A program made the translations under genes and the position numbers. A stretch of DNA of 64,000 nucleotides from Verrucomicrobiales bacterium (GTDB lineage: Bacteria > Verrucomicrobiota > Verrucomicrobiia > Verrucomicrobiales > DEV007). The stretch spans positions 82,545-146,544 of the forward strand of contig PBSY01000047.1 in NCBI GenBank assembly GCA_002726915.1. Direction: 5' to 3'. Positions 35,302 through 45,500 of the stretch are shown piece after piece. The notes beneath the pieces are model-generated. The model did no database searches. It had not been told where the DNA came from and saw nothing but the letters and a program-made list of their open reading frames with translations. Positions within the stretch are counted from its first letter, which is position 1; each line of letters begins with the position of its first letter.

Positions 35302-36462
35302 TTAACCGGTGAAAAAACGTTTTGCTTTCTCAAAGAAGCTTCCACCCACTGGGTGATTTTTTTCGGTCACCGTTTCGGCAAATTCGCTCAAAAGTTCTTC
35401 CTGTTTCTTATTGAGCTTAACCGGCACTTCAACTTGAACATTCACGAGCAGGTCCCCTTTTCTTCCAGTCTGGAGATCTGGCATTCCTTTATCCCGGAGA
35501 CGAAAGGAGGTATTAGTTTGGGTACCGGTAGGAATCTTGATAGATGCTTGCCCGTTGAGCGTGGGAATCGTTAAATCTCCTCCCAAAGCAGCCAGAGTAA
35601 AGGGTAGCGGCACTTCACAAAATAGATCAGAATCGTCGCGTTCAAAGACCTCATGGTCTTTCACGTGAATGACGACATAGAGGTCACCGGCGCTACCGCC
35701 CTGCCGACCTGCGTCACCATGACCGACCGAACGCAGGCGCCCACCTTCCATGATCCCCGCCGGAATCTTCAGTTTGATGTGGCCACTGCCGTCCTTACAT
35801 CCCTCACCGGAACAATCTGGGCAAGGGTTAGAAATCACCTCACCACTGCCATTGCAATCAGGACAAGTCTGCTGCACCTGAAAAAATCCTCGACTGGTAA
35901 TGACTTGGCCCGCTCCCCCACAAGTGGCGCACTGCCGAACATCTGAGCGACCGCCTTTCGAACCCGAACCGTCGCACGTTTCGCAATTCACGAGTCGCTC
36001 AATTTTAAGCTCTTTTTCGACACCACTAGCTGCCTCTTCGAGCGTAAGTTGGAGGTCATAACGAAGGTCTGACCCCCGTTTACGACGTTCAGAACGACCA
36101 CGACCTCCGCCACCAAAAAATTCTTCGAAGATGCTTCCACCTCCTCCGCCGCTACCACCACTGAAGACCTCGCGGAAAATATCAAATGGATCAGCTCCAG
36201 CAAAGCCACCACCGCCAGCAGAAGCTCCCGTGCCATTGGAAAAAGCGCGGTGTCCATAACGATCATAAGCGGCGCGTTTCTGATCGTCAGAGAGTACGTC
36301 GTAGGCTTCTCCGAGTTCCTTGAACTTCTCCTCGGCCTCGTGATCATCTGGGTTCTTATCAGGGTGATACTTAATCGCGAGTTTGCGGTAAGACTTCTTG
36401 ATTTCGGTTCCACTCGCATCACGGGTGACACTTAGAACTTCGTAATAATCACGTTTTTCCAT
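35302..36462 (-). CDS. dnaJ: Chaperone protein DnaJ
   Basis: Hsp40 co-chaperone that stimulates DnaK ATPase and hands over unfolded clients. The J domain has HPD at 33-35, then a Gly/Phe-rich region (about 75-120, with many GGGG runs). The zinc-binding domain has four CxxCxGxG repeats: [24 protein letters not shown] and CPDCSGEG. The C-terminal client-binding domains follow. The 386-residue length is normal. It follows grpE by 33 bases; dnaK is not in this window. Confidence 0.97.
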   Translation of the reverse strand: MEKRDYYEVLSVTRDASGTEIKKSYRKLAIKYHPDKNPDDHEAEEKFKELGEAYDVLSDDQKRAAYDRYGHRAFSNGTGASAGGGGFAGADPFDIFREVFSGGSGGGGGSIFEEFFGGGGRGRSERRKRGSDLRYDLQLTLEEAASGVEKELKIERLVNCETCDGSGSKGGRSDVRQCATCGGAGQVITSRGFFQVQQTCPDCNGSGEVISNPCPDCSGEGCKDGSGHIKLKIPAGIMEGGRLRSVGHGDAGRQGGSAGDLYVVIHVKDHEVFERDDSDLFCEVPLPFTLAALGGDLTIPTLNGQASIKIPTGTQTNTSFRLRDKGMPDLQTGRKGDLLVNVQVEVPVKLNKKQEELLSEFAETVTEKNHPVGGSFFEKAKRFFTG

Positions 36463-36495
36463 CAGAAAAAAAATCTGGGGTATTTGCGCTAACGG

Positions 36496-37080
36496 TCAGC
36501 CCTCAGATGAGCCGGACGAAACTACCACGTTAGCCGCACGTAGAACTCGCTCTTTAAGGCGGTATCCCCGACGCAATGTGCAGAGGATCTGACCTTCAGC
36601 AACTTCGTCACTCGACTCCTGCTTGATCGCTTCGTGTACATTTGGGTCGAACAAAACTGCGTCAGATTGAATAATCTCGACACCCTGCTCGGAAAGAAAA
36701 TCTCCAATCTGCTTATAGACCATCGACATACCCTGAAAGATCATCGAATTATCGCCTTCGGAATCCTGAGCAGCTTTTAAACCCATCTCAAAATTATCAA
36801 TAATTGGAAACAACTGCTCCAGCAGGCTTCGATTAGCGAAAACGATGGCTTCTGTCTTCTCACGCGCCATGCGTTTGCGATAATTATCCAACTCGGCCTG
36901 AGACCGGGCTGCGACATCTTTCCACTTCTCCACCTCAGCGGCCGGAGTTAAATCCTCTACAGGACCTGAAAACTCAGTTTCGACCGACTCAGGACTTTCG
37001 GTGGATTCATTAGCGGCTGCCTCTTCGCCGCCTTCTGGCTCAGATGCATCAGGGTTTAACTCTTCCTCAACACTACTCAT
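36496..37080 (-). CDS. grpE: Nucleotide exchange factor GrpE
   Basis: Promotes ADP release from DnaK. An acidic disordered N-terminus (about 1-50, many Glu) leads to a long helix (WKDVAARSQAELDNYRKRMARE) for dimerisation, then the conserved FPIIDNFEMGLKAA and the beta domain VLFDPNVHEAIKQESSDEVAEG with VLRAANVVVS. Its 194-residue length fits. It shares a transcript with dnaJ; no CIRCE inverted repeat was recognised in the 71 bases upstream. Confidence 0.95.
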   Translation of the reverse strand: MSSVEEELNPDASEPEGGEEAAANESTESPESVETEFSGPVEDLTPAAEVEKWKDVAARSQAELDNYRKRMAREKTEAIVFANRSLLEQLFPIIDNFEMGLKAAQDSEGDNSMIFQGMSMVYKQIGDFLSEQGVEIIQSDAVLFDPNVHEAIKQESSDEVAEGQILCTLRRGYRLKERVLRAANVVVSSGSSEG

Positions 37081-37151
37081 GATATTAAAAAATCTTCACC
37101 TCACCGGACATCCAGTGCTCCGGTTATAAATTCCCGGGAGGGCGGGACTAT

Positions 37152-38600
37152 TCACCGTTTCTCGATGGCAATCAAGGTGATGTCGTCAGTTTGAGACATC
37201 CCAACTGAAAACTGCTTAACCTCTTCAACAATCGATCGGATCAGGGTTTCGGAGGATTCTGAGGAATATTTCTCAACTGTCTCATTAAGGCGCTTCATCC
37301 CGAACTCGTCACCATTACGATCGGTGGCTTCGATCAGGCCATCTGTGTAGAGCAGAAGGATATCACCCTGATCCATTGTGAATCGATGATCCTTAACCGA
37401 ACGCTTAAAGACCGGGCCGCCATCAATTCCAGCCGCCATTCCTGTAGGCTCAATCAGTTGGATCGATTTGCTGGCGCGGCTGTAAAGAATTGGAGGCTCG
37501 TGCCCAGCACGAGCGACGGTTATCTCATTCGAACCTTTCTCAAGAATCAAGTAGAGAAAACTCACAAACATATCCTCCTTGATATCCGGGAAGATTGACT
37601 GATTCACCGCATGCAGAACCGATGCCGGGGATAAATTTTCGTGAGCGCGACTGCGAAGGTTCGAACGGCACATCGCCATAATTAGTGAAGCAGCGATTCC
37701 TTTTCCACACACATCACCGATCGCTATACCGTAGCGGTCTTCATCTACGGGGATGTAATCATAGTAATCACCACTAACAATTCGAGCCGCGTGGTATTCG
37801 GCAGCTAAGTCATAATCAGCCAAGGCTGGCGCCGAGCGCGGCAACAGCACCCTCTGAATCTCGCTGGCCTGAGTAAGTTCGCGTTCCATACGGCGCTTTT
37901 CTGCCGCTTCTGCGTGAATAATGGCACTACCAAGTGCGAACGAACTTTGTTCAGCGATACTGGAGAACACCTCGCGATCATTCGGAGAAAATCCTTTAGT
38001 TGCCTTCCGAGTCATCGCAAGAACTCCTACCCGCTTATGCCCATAGACTAATGATACAGCAAGGAAGCTTATCCCATCCTGGTAGTGGGCGCCATGATCA
38101 GCATAGTCTGCATTATCGATCATGTCTTCCTCATACAGAGTGCTCTCTGATTCAAGCGCTTGCCCAACAAGATATTCCCCGGGCTTCAGCGCGGAAAGAC
38201 GGAGGAAGCTCCGGTATTGACTTTCCGCGTCCTCCGCCGACTCGATTGCCGCGATTTCAGGTGGCACTGGAATGACTGGCGCAAGATTCAGAGTCTGGCA
38301 AACAGGAACAAGCTGGCCCGACTCCCCGTCCAGGAGATAAAGAATACCGGCATCGGCATCAATAACGTCGACTACGCCATCGACAATATATCGATGCAGA
38401 TTGGAAGGAGAGTTATCATCCTGAAGCTTCTCTCCGAGGCCTTGAAGGAAGCCGAACATACGACGCTCCTCTCCCTCGATTTCATTTTTTTCCTCACTGA
38501 TTCGCAGAGCATTACGATGCTCCTGCATCCACAGGAATATCGCTACCAACACAACCGCAATTAAAGCGGTAATAAGGACGGCATACACCAAATACTCCAT
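37152..38600 (-). CDS. RsbU-type PP2C serine phosphatase with GAF domain
   Basis: Predicted regulatory phosphatase of 482 residues. An N-terminal membrane segment at about 4-26 (LVYAVLITALIAVVLVAIFL) precedes a GAF-like sensor domain (about 50-245). The C-terminal SpoIIE/PP2C domain (about 265-480) has SGDYYDYIPVDEDRYGIAIGDVCGKGIAASLIM, which carries two metal-binding Asp, plus LLLYTDGLIEATDRNGDEFG and MSQTDDITLIAI. In known systems such phosphatases dephosphorylate a STAS protein; a STAS gene lies 21 bases upstream in the same direction. No anti-sigma kinase gene is present here. Confidence 0.85.
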   Translation of the reverse strand: MEYLVYAVLITALIAVVLVAIFLWMQEHRNALRISEEKNEIEGEERRMFGFLQGLGEKLQDDNSPSNLHRYIVDGVVDVIDADAGILYLLDGESGQLVPVCQTLNLAPVIPVPPEIAAIESAEDAESQYRSFLRLSALKPGEYLVGQALESESTLYEEDMIDNADYADHGAHYQDGISFLAVSLVYGHKRVGVLAMTRKATKGFSPNDREVFSSIAEQSSFALGSAIIHAEAAEKRRMERELTQASEIQRVLLPRSAPALADYDLAAEYHAARIVSGDYYDYIPVDEDRYGIAIGDVCGKGIAASLIMAMCRSNLRSRAHENLSPASVLHAVNQSIFPDIKEDMFVSFLYLILEKGSNEITVARAGHEPPILYSRASKSIQLIEPTGMAAGIDGGPVFKRSVKDHRFTMDQGDILLLYTDGLIEATDRNGDEFGMKRLNETVEKYSSESSETLIRSIVEEVKQFSVGMSQTDDITLIAIEKR

Positions 38601-38621
38601 GAATCGCTTACCGCGGAAAGT

Positions 38622-39155
38622 TCAATTGTCCACTGTCTGAGCTTCTAGATCTTTGCGCAAAAACTCAACAACATCACAGAAACGGTTTCGATTTTCTTCG
38701 TTAGCCTCTATTAGCGCCTCATGAGCATCAAGGACCAACTGGGTATGTAGACACTTGTCTAGAACCTCATGCCCGGATGGGTTACTGAGGTTCTCCTTCA
38801 CCAACTCGCGCTCGCGTCGCCAGGCATCACCACTACCGTCAATCTTAATGAGGTGGTCCAATCCTAGCTTGGAAATGGAACGGTGGTTACGCTCTCCCGG
38901 ATTAATTACCTGCAGTTGACCTTCACTGTCGATTTGGTCAAGACTCGCAGCCGCAGTGTAGAGTATCCCAATAAAGGTAGAGTCAATTCCACTGCAGTTT
39001 TCGAGATCGATCACGAACTGTCGGCATCCCATCTCCAGGCGACCCCGCAAAAAGCGCTTCAAACTTTCAACATGTTCATGAGTGGCCTTCCCATTGACCT
39101 TGACCCAGGCCACGTTACCAAGACACCCGACTAATATGGAACTTTCCTCACTCAC
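38622..39155 (-). CDS. STAS domain anti-sigma factor antagonist-like protein
   Basis: A 177-residue protein whose first 105 residues form a STAS domain. FVIDLENCSGIDSTFIGILYTAAASL includes the conserved Ser of DSTFIG, the phosphorylation site in SpoIIAA and RsbV. The last 70 residues are a helical extension (EANEENRNRFCDVVEFLRKDLEAQ) not found in short antagonists. Together with the phosphatase directly downstream it would make two parts of a partner-switching module; the kinase part is missing locally. Which sigma factor or output it controls is unknown. Confidence 0.75.
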   Translation of the reverse strand: MSEESSILVGCLGNVAWVKVNGKATHEHVESLKRFLRGRLEMGCRQFVIDLENCSGIDSTFIGILYTAAASLDQIDSEGQLQVINPGERNHRSISKLGLDHLIKIDGSGDAWRRERELVKENLSNPSGHEVLDKCLHTQLVLDAHEALIEANEENRNRFCDVVEFLRKDLEAQTVDN

Positions 39156-39203
39156 TTGATCTCGCGTCTCCTTACCTCTTCCAATTCATCTCGAATCCGG
39201 CAG

Positions 39204-39686
39204 CTACTCTTTCCAGAGAAATGATCGATATTCAGCCATCACTACGCCATCCTCGACCACGGACGCTTTCCACTGGGTCACCTTGCCACCGTCCTCGAAA
39301 TCATCTCCAACAATCTGAAATTTAGTCACGTTATTTCCCTTCGGATCAGCGATGAAAAGTTCCTTCGATAGAACCTGTGACCCAGATGCCCCCTGGCGAT
39401 ACTCAAGTCGCACCGTTGCCGATTGGCGTGTTGCCGTTTTCCAGAATACTGAAAAGTAGTAACCATATCTCTTTGCCTGCTCTTCGAGGGTCAATGCTCC
39501 GTGCAAATAATGCCGAGTCTCAAATTCCACCATGCGGTCATCTGTATCAGGAGATACGGAAGATTCGAGGTGATAGGGGTTCACCTTAGTGATTTTGACT
39601 TGCTCTGACGTGCTGACACAACTGCTGAGGGCCAGGGCGGTGCCTACGAGAAGTGGAAAGGGGCTTTTCGGAAATCCAAAGGTCAT
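39204..39686 (-). CDS. Lipoprotein of unknown function
   Basis: Predicted lipoprotein, about 160 residues, with signal peptide MTFGFPKSPFPLLVGTALAL and lipobox LSSC. The mature region starts VSTSEQVKITKVNPYHLESS and ends MAEYRSFLWKE, with alternating hydrophobic residues suggesting a beta-rich fold (FSVFWKTATRQSATVRLEYRQ). I do not recognise the family. The ORF track starts at a TTG six codons earlier; the ATG at 39686 is preferred. It lies 48 bases upstream of the STAS gene and may be in its transcript. Confidence 0.6.
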   Translation of the reverse strand: MTFGFPKSPFPLLVGTALALSSCVSTSEQVKITKVNPYHLESSVSPDTDDRMVEFETRHYLHGALTLEEQAKRYGYYFSVFWKTATRQSATVRLEYRQGASGSQVLSKELFIADPKGNNVTKFQIVGDDFEDGGKVTQWKASVVEDGVVMAEYRSFLWKE

Positions 39687-39764
39687 CCGGTAATGTTTCG
39701 GCAAGGGTAACTTTGGCCCGTTATACGAGCTTGTTGGTCAATTATCTCATATTTAGAGAGAGGT

Positions 39765-40598
39765 TCACTCACTTTTTTTATCTCTTATCGATGGTGGGTG
39801 TACTTTCACAAAATTCCAAGCTTCGTCCATTTCTTCAAGCGTCGCGGAATGCAAAGCCTGTCCCTCTTTCCGCAATCTCGTTTCCATCGCCGAAAAGCGC
39901 TCTACAAATTTCCGATTCGTCCGATGTAACAAGAGTTCCGCCTCATTTCCTGTCTGGCGAGCGAGATTCACAACAGCAAAGAGCAAATCACCTATTTCCT
40001 CTGCCACTTCGTCGCCGTGTCCCGATTGTATCGCCTCTTCAACTTCTGAAAGTTCTTCATGTATTTTCTCTAAAACCGGACCAACCGCTGCCCAGTCAAA
40101 TCCCACCTTGGCCACCTTCTTCTGGATCTTTTGCGCCGACATTAAGGAGGGCAGTCCTTCATTTGCTTTTTTAAGATAGGGATCGAGCCCATCGGTAGTT
40201 TCGCCCTTTTCTTCTAATTTGATTTCATCCCACTGGCTTAAAACGGCGGCTGACGAGTCAGCCTCTGCCTCGGCAAAGACATGAGGATGACGGCGAATCA
40301 ATTTCTCACAAATTGCCGTTGCAACGTCGTCCAGATCAAACTGACCATTCTCCGAGGCTATTTCGGCATGGAAGACCGGCTGCAGCAGCAGATCTCCGAG
40401 CTCATCTACGATCTCATCACGATCCCCCCCCTTAACGGCATCGGCCACCTCGTACGCTTCTTCGATCAAGTGCTTTATGAGAGTTTCGTGTGTCTGTTCT
40501 GCATCCCAAGGGCAACCACCGGGGGATCGAAGGAGATGCATAATTTCACGCAAGCGCTGCAGGGGTGGCAGATCAGGCGAAGGGATAGGGCGAGGCAT
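39765..40598 (-). CDS. mazG: Nucleoside triphosphate pyrophosphohydrolase MazG
   Basis: House-cleaning enzyme that hydrolyses nucleoside triphosphates to monophosphates and may lower ppGpp. Two MazG domains are visible: the first has LRSPGGCPWDAEQTHETLIKHLIEEAYEV and DELGDLLLQPVFHAEIA, with the EExxE and ExxD metal sites; the second has ELSEVEEAIQSGHGDEVAEEIGDLLFAVVNLAR. The ATG at 40598 (MPRPIPSPDLP) is taken over the upstream Met. Length of 277 fits the two-domain form. Confidence 0.93.
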   Translation of the reverse strand: MPRPIPSPDLPPLQRLREIMHLLRSPGGCPWDAEQTHETLIKHLIEEAYEVADAVKGGDRDEIVDELGDLLLQPVFHAEIASENGQFDLDDVATAICEKLIRRHPHVFAEAEADSSAAVLSQWDEIKLEEKGETTDGLDPYLKKANEGLPSLMSAQKIQKKVAKVGFDWAAVGPVLEKIHEELSEVEEAIQSGHGDEVAEEIGDLLFAVVNLARQTGNEAELLLHRTNRKFVERFSAMETRLRKEGQALHSATLEEMDEAWNFVKVHPPSIRDKKSE

Positions 40599-40690
40599 AA
40601 CTTGATGAGAATAATCACAAGTGGACAAGGGCAATTCAGACCGTTAAGTGAATCGCTTTGCAAAATTAAAGACTCACCCCATTCTTCATC

Positions 40691-41443
40691 ATGGCAACGC
40701 ATCGTTTCTATATTTCAGCCAGTCAATGGAATCCTGAAAACCTTATTCTTGGAGAAGAGGAATCGCACCACTGCCTCGATGTCATGAGATGTCGCGAAGG
40801 CGACCGGGTGGCAGTCTTCAATGGCGAAGGCACCGAGGCCGAAGCACAGATTACGGCCGCCACGAAAGGTGCTGTCGAACTCAAAGCCCTGATGGTAAAC
40901 CAGACCCCAAAGCCCCCGGCAACCCTGACACTGGGTCAGGCCATTCCAAAAGGGAAAAATATGGATCTGATTATTCAGAAAGCGACCGAGCTCGGCGCTG
41001 CTCGCATTATTCCTCTACTTTCAGAACGTACCGTCGTCCAACTCAGTGGCGAAGACCTAGCCAAGAAACAAGAGAAATGGCAACGAGTCGTGATCGAAGC
41101 CTGCAAACAATGCGGCCAGAACTGGATTCCTGAAGTCGGACTGCCCTGTTCAGTCGAAAAGTTTACCAAGGATGCCAGCGACCGGTTCCGACTGATCGCT
41201 GCAATTTCTGATACAGCACGAACGCTGAAAGCCACTCTCCTCGAATGGGATGAGGAAAACAATGAACGCCCGGAATCGGCAACTCTGCTGATTGGACCGG
41301 AGGGTGACTTTACTCCCGCCGAAATCTCGCAAGCTCTCTCCGCCGGCTTCTCACCCATTTCCCTCGGGCCCATCATTCTGCGCAGCGAAACAGCTGCTAT
41401 CTACGCTCTCAGTGTGACTGCCTACGAACTAATGGATCGCTGA
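40691..41443 (+). CDS. rsmE: 16S rRNA (uracil-1498-N3)-methyltransferase RsmE
   Basis: SPOUT-type methyltransferase that modifies U1498 of 16S rRNA. The N-terminal PUA-like part has EESHHCLDVMRCREGDRVAVFNGEG, and the knot region contains IGPEGDFTPAEISQALSAGFSPISLGPIILRSETA, which binds SAM. Its 250 residues fit. It is divergent from mazG and abuts the next gene with one base between the two stop codons. Confidence 0.93.
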   Translation: MATHRFYISASQWNPENLILGEEESHHCLDVMRCREGDRVAVFNGEGTEAEAQITAATKGAVELKALMVNQTPKPPATLTLGQAIPKGKNMDLIIQKATELGAARIIPLLSERTVVQLSGEDLAKKQEKWQRVVIEACKQCGQNWIPEVGLPCSVEKFTKDASDRFRLIAAISDTARTLKATLLEWDEENNERPESATLLIGPEGDFTPAEISQALSAGFSPISLGPIILRSETAAIYALSVTAYELMDR

Positions 41444-41444
41444 T

Positions 41445-42500
41445 TCACGGTGTCGGAATGACATGTAGCAACTGGATCTTTGATTTCTGCTGCACAGGAA
41501 CAATAAGAGGCGCCGCACCGGGCCCTCCCGGAATTTCAACGGTCATACTTATTGTTTGCTCGCTTAAACGCACCATCCGTTCAAGCGGATCATAAAGCAC
41601 GCGTCCAGACAGGCTTGGCACATGAACTGCCATTAAAACGGCCTTTCCATTTTCAGACCCTTGGTTAGGTAACCCCACATCCCCGGAAGCTTGCCCCGAA
41701 AGATCAATCTGCAGGTAACGATTGTGATCATGAGCGACCTCTCCTCGATAGAGACATTTAATATTGAGCATAATTTCTCCTGCCTCCGTCAGTCGTTTCA
41801 CTCCCTGGACTGACCAAGCCTGCCCAGGCCGAACCAGTTTGTCCGGCATGCCCTGAAGAACCACTGTCACCGTTTGACTGAGATCACTGGTTCCTAACTG
41901 CGGAAAACCTTCAAGCGGTGAGGCTGTCGCCTGCCTTCCTCTGACCTCCTCCGAGACAATACGATTTTCATTGTTCAGTTTAAGGTCGACCCACTGGTTC
42001 AGCGATTGATTCAAGTGCAGCCCCAGCGGGGTCTGCCGATCCCCTGCATCTAACGAGTCATAAAAAACCGATTGACCGGGGGCTTTCATTTCCACCTTAA
42101 GCCGCTCAGTTCTTCCATTGAGTTGTATGCCTCGCTTTCCATCCGCGCGGGGTCCGGCATCGAAGCGTGACTGATGCTCGATCTTTGCCTTACGCGTCCC
42201 GCGAAGGGGAAACTGAAACTGAATTTCCAGCTCACTTTTAAAGCGATAAGTACAACCCGGTTGAAACTTGGGCGTCAATTCCGCTGGCGGACCCGAGGTA
42301 ATGCCCGAAACAACGTCAGTGGCTGATGCAGTAATGTCAGGAATATAAAGGTCAGGCTTTTCCCTGCGCACGGGCGGGTCTGGCTCTCCGGTGCGAAACT
42401 CATCCTGAGCCTCCAAATCCATAGGAGACCTGATCAACAGGACAACTAGGATCATGCCCGTGACAGAGGAGAGTCGATTCACACTCCGAGGAAACCACAT
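41445..42500 (-). CDS. Exported protein of unknown function
   Basis: The 351-residue protein has a hydrophobic N-terminus (SVTGMILVVLLIRSPMDLEA) followed by a proline-rich region and a large beta-strand-rich body with no catalytic motif I recognise. Segments such as FKSELEIQFQFPLRGTRKAKIEHQSRF and LIVPVQQKSKIQLLHVIPT suggest a beta-rich secreted domain. There is a loose resemblance to secreted proteins of the DUF6263 type but I cannot confirm it. It lies downstream of gltB across a perfect hairpin. Its end touches rsmE. Confidence 0.55.
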   Translation of the reverse strand: MWFPRSVNRLSSVTGMILVVLLIRSPMDLEAQDEFRTGEPDPPVRREKPDLYIPDITASATDVVSGITSGPPAELTPKFQPGCTYRFKSELEIQFQFPLRGTRKAKIEHQSRFDAGPRADGKRGIQLNGRTERLKVEMKAPGQSVFYDSLDAGDRQTPLGLHLNQSLNQWVDLKLNNENRIVSEEVRGRQATASPLEGFPQLGTSDLSQTVTVVLQGMPDKLVRPGQAWSVQGVKRLTEAGEIMLNIKCLYRGEVAHDHNRYLQIDLSGQASGDVGLPNQGSENGKAVLMAVHVPSLSGRVLYDPLERMVRLSEQTISMTVEIPGGPGAAPLIVPVQQKSKIQLLHVIPTP

Positions 42501-42549
42501 TTCAGAGAATGGATCAACGAATCAGCTTCACAAGCCTGTCTCGTTTTGT

Positions 42550-42572
42550 CTCCGGCAGGTCACCTGCCGGAG
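42550..42572. terminator. Perfect 10-bp hairpin between gltB and the downstream gene
   Basis: CTCCGGCAGG-TCA-CCTGCCGGAG is a perfect stem with a three-base loop, 26 bases beyond the gltB stop. The flank on the minus-strand side (ACAAAACGAG) has no T-run, and the other flank is CTCTTTCT. It could be a transcription pause, terminator or mRNA-end stabiliser; strand is not clear. Confidence 0.5.
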
Positions 42573-42598
42573 CTCTTTCTGATCAAAGGAAAGGTGGC

Positions 42599-45500
42599 TC
42601 ACTTGGAAGCGGTCGCCTGCGGCTTTGCTATGAGGGCATCAGCCACATCGCTCTTCGGCTGCACTCGCCAGAATTTTGACAGTGCGTTGGACCAATCATC
42701 GAGCAACGCTCGACCCTTTCCACTGCCAGTAGCGTCGACATGAGCTTGGACAAGATCCCTCAGTTCGATTGCCTCGGCATCTTCCTCATTCAAGCGAATG
42801 ATCTCTACCATTTCGGGATTGAAGAGCTTTTCGAAACGCTCCCCTTCATCAAAGATATAAGCCGCACCTCCACTCATACCGGCACCGAAGTTCTTCCCAG
42901 TCTCACCAAGAACGACGACAGTTCCGTTGGTCATATACTCGCAACCATGGTCGCCAATACCTTCGACAACCGCTGTTCCGCCAGAATTACGCACGCAAAA
43001 GCGCTCTCCCCCACATCCGTTGGCAAAAAGGCGCCCACCGGAAGCGCCATACATAACCGTATTACCGAGGATAGAATTCTCCGACGGATCAAAACTACGA
43101 TTCTCGTTTGGCTTTATAATAATTTCACCTCCGGCCATTCCTTTGCCCACGTAGTCATTGGCCTCACCTGTCAGGGTGAGTTTGATGCCGCCGCAGAGAA
43201 AAGTGGCAAAAGACTGCCCTGCACTACCTGACAACTGGATATCAAAAGTTCCCTCTTCGACCCCGTGATCACCATGGATCCCTGCTACCGCGCCGGAGAG
43301 CTTGGTGCCGATGTTACGGTGGGTGTTCTTCACGTCATAGCTGAGAGAGGCACTCTCTTTCTTCTCAATCTTACCGCCAAGTTCGGCGATGATCTGATCA
43401 TCCAAAGGTGGCTCGTGTATACCGTCATTACGATCACGGAGACAAATACGAGGTAGATCACCAGACCCTTGGCTTCCAACGTCAGCAAGAATTCGGCTGA
43501 GATCGATGAGATTGGCCTTCGGGTGTTCGAGCACCTCCCGCTGTTTGAGGTATTTGGTCTGACCAATGAGATCGTCAAGTTTTCGTACTCCGAGTTGCGC
43601 CATGTATTGGCGCACTTCCTCCGAAACGCCGTTAAAGAAGTTAACTACGTGCTCAACCTCTCCTTTGAACTTCGCCCGATACTTAGGGTCTTGCGTTGCA
43701 ACTCCAACTGGGCAGTTATTCAGGTGACATCTCCGAACATACACGCAACCCATTGCGATAAGAGCAATCGTGCCAAAGTTGAACTCCTCTGCACCAAGAA
43801 TAGCGGCATGAATAATGTCTAAGCCTGAGCGAAGGCCGCCGTCAGTTCTCAGGGTGACACGATCGCGAAGCCCGTTCATCATGAGAACCTGCTGCGTTTC
43901 TGCGACTCCAATCTCCCATGGGAGACCAGCATACTTGATCGAACTGAGCGGGGACGCCCCGGTTCCTCCGTCGTGCCCTGAAACAAGGATGACGTCAGCA
44001 TTAGCCTTGGCAACACCTGCAGCGATGGTTCCGACTCCCGTCTCAGCCACCAGCTTAACAGTAACCTTTGCCGCCGGATTCAGCTCTTTAAGATCGTGAA
44101 TCAGCTGAGCCAAGTCTTCGATCGAATAAATGTCGTGGTGTGGCGGAGGTGAAATTAGCGTCACGCCCGGCTGAGTGTTTCGAAGTTTAGCAATTATTCC
44201 ATTCACCTTGTGGCCGGGAAGCTGGCCACCCTCACCAGGCTTAGCTCCCTGCGCCATCTTAATCTCGATCTCGTCGGCGGACATCAGGTATTCGGCACTG
44301 ACACCAAAGCGGCCCGAAGCGACCTGCTTGATTCTGGAGTTCGCCCAGTCACCATTCGGGTATCGTTTGAATCGCTTGGGATCCTCACCACCCTCACCAG
44401 AGTCAGACTTCGCTCCGATCCTGTTCATGGCGATAGCCAATACCTCATGGGCTTCAGGACTGATCGCCCCCATCGACATCGCGGCCGTCGTAAAACGGCG
44501 ACGCACGTTTTCGATGGGCTCAACTTCATCGATAGAAATCGGACCTTCGCTATTCGGAACGAGTTGGAACAGGTCGTGGAGCGCACCCGGCTGACTTTGC
44601 TTCAGTTCTTCGACATACTTTTCGTAGTCTTCTTGATCACCACTCTTCACGAAAGTGTGGAAATTCTTAATCACCGAACCGCTGACCGCATGATTTTCGC
44701 CATCGCGCCGGAAGCGGAAAAATCCAGGATCACCCAAGTCGAGTACCCCTCCATCATTCGGAACTGCTTCGCTGTATCCTGCCGTATGCCGAGCGATACT
44801 CTCAGCACCAATCTCGTAGAATCCAACGCCTGCAATCTGCGAAGGCGTTCCAGGAAAACAGGCATCAATCACCCCATCGGAGATGCCGACAGCTTCAAAA
44901 ATTTGAGCTCCTTGGTAGGAGTTGAGCACAGAGATACCCATCTTTGAAAGAATTTTGAGAACCCCCTTCTCAAGCGCCTTGTGATAATTCGTGAGTGCTT
45001 TTTCGATTGTGACGCCATCGAACTTATTTTTAACGTTAGCATCGACCAGTTCGCGAATAGTCTCATGCGAAAGCCACGGGCATATCGCGGTAGCACCAAA
45101 TCCAAAGAGACACGCCATGTGGTGGGTGTCACGCGCTTCGGCAGTATCGATGATGATTGAGGTTTTCATCCTCTTCTTTGCTGCACCGAGGTGACGGTGC
45201 ACCGCACCAACAGCGATCAACGACGGGATACCGACTCGCTCGTGATTAATATCGCGGTCGGACAAGATAAGGGTCTCCACCCCACTATCGACGGCAGTTT
45301 CAGCTTTCTCGCAAAGGGCATCGACCGCAGCCTTCAACCCTTCCGGCCCCTCTGACAACGACCAAGTAAGACCGAGCGTCTCTGTCTTAATATGCTCGCC
45401 TGTTTGAAGCGCTTTCACCTGATGGGTGTATAAGAAAGGCGTCTCCAAATGGATTACCTTCGCGTTGAGAGGATCTTCAGCGAGCAAATTTCTCTCTTGT

